The notes under the pieces: generated by a model | What the model saw: only the letters and a program-made list of their open reading frames with translations | The model's database searches: none | What the model was told of the DNA's origin: nothing | Translations under genes and position numbers: made by a program | In this document: piece after piece, positions 13,557-13,613 of the stretch | How the letters are laid out: every line of letters starts with the position of its first letter | Position numbering within the stretch: position 1 is the first letter of the stretch | NCBI GenBank assembly: GCA_021204285.1 | Contig: JAJPZP010000027.1 | Coordinates: 1 to 13,613 of the forward strand | Direction: 5' to 3' | Source of the DNA: Lachnospiraceae bacterium | GTDB lineage: Bacteria > Bacillota > Clostridia > Lachnospirales > Lachnospiraceae | Length of the DNA: 13,613 bases

Positions 13557-13613
13557 ATGTCTTTCCTATAATTTCATGTGTTTACGAAAACAACTGAACA
13601 AACATCAAAAATA

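Noticed and set aside
13574..13613. 3' end of an upstream gene at the right edge
   Set aside because: Two minus-strand frames are open from the edge, ending at TGA 13574-13576 and TAA 13582-13584. The stretch is too short to choose between them or to recognise a product.

Overview
The window looks like chromosomal DNA from a Gram-positive anaerobe of the Clostridia, most likely Lachnospiraceae-like. The support is the ylxM-ffh pair, a lipoprotein-type TRAP binding protein, purine-rich Shine-Dalgarno sites with several GTG/TTG starts, and a surface protein with Big2 domains. The taxonomic call is an inference from gene content. Every gene I accept lies on the minus strand, so transcription runs from high to low coordinates.

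Right end (about 10.2-13.6 kb), visibly more AT-rich than the rest. It holds a two-helix membrane protein whose start region contains an A AAA AAG slippery site, a stand-alone GyrI-like ligand-binding protein, an HlyD-type membrane-fusion adaptor, and a membrane-anchored protein with an acidic linker and two Big2 domains. An intrinsic terminator follows. This looks like part of a cell-envelope or export locus whose other genes lie beyond the right edge. It is the least ordinary part of the window.

Middle (about 6.7-10.2 kb). A DUF362 protein with a cysteine-rich C-terminus appears to have its own extended -10 promoter. It is followed by methionine aminopeptidase (map) and the magnesium channel mgtE. 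Two long imperfect palindromes sit exactly on the stop codons of the DUF362 gene and mgtE.

Left-middle (1.8-6.7 kb). A compact run deoC-cdd-aroE-like-dctQ-dctM-dctP ends at a very strong intrinsic terminator. It joins deoxynucleoside salvage to a TRAP carboxylate importer and a YdiB/AroE-type dehydrogenase. The last pairing suggests uptake and oxidation or reduction of a shikimate- or quinate-like acid.

Left end (1-1.8 kb). ylxM and ffh encode the signal recognition particle GTPase and its usual partner. A consensus -35 box for ylxM-ffh lies inside the stem of the upstream terminator. No gene is recognised in bases 1-117; a 9-bp inverted repeat is present there. No tRNA, rRNA, CRISPR array, insertion sequence or recognisable riboswitch was seen. 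No gene-free stretch exceeds 300 bases.
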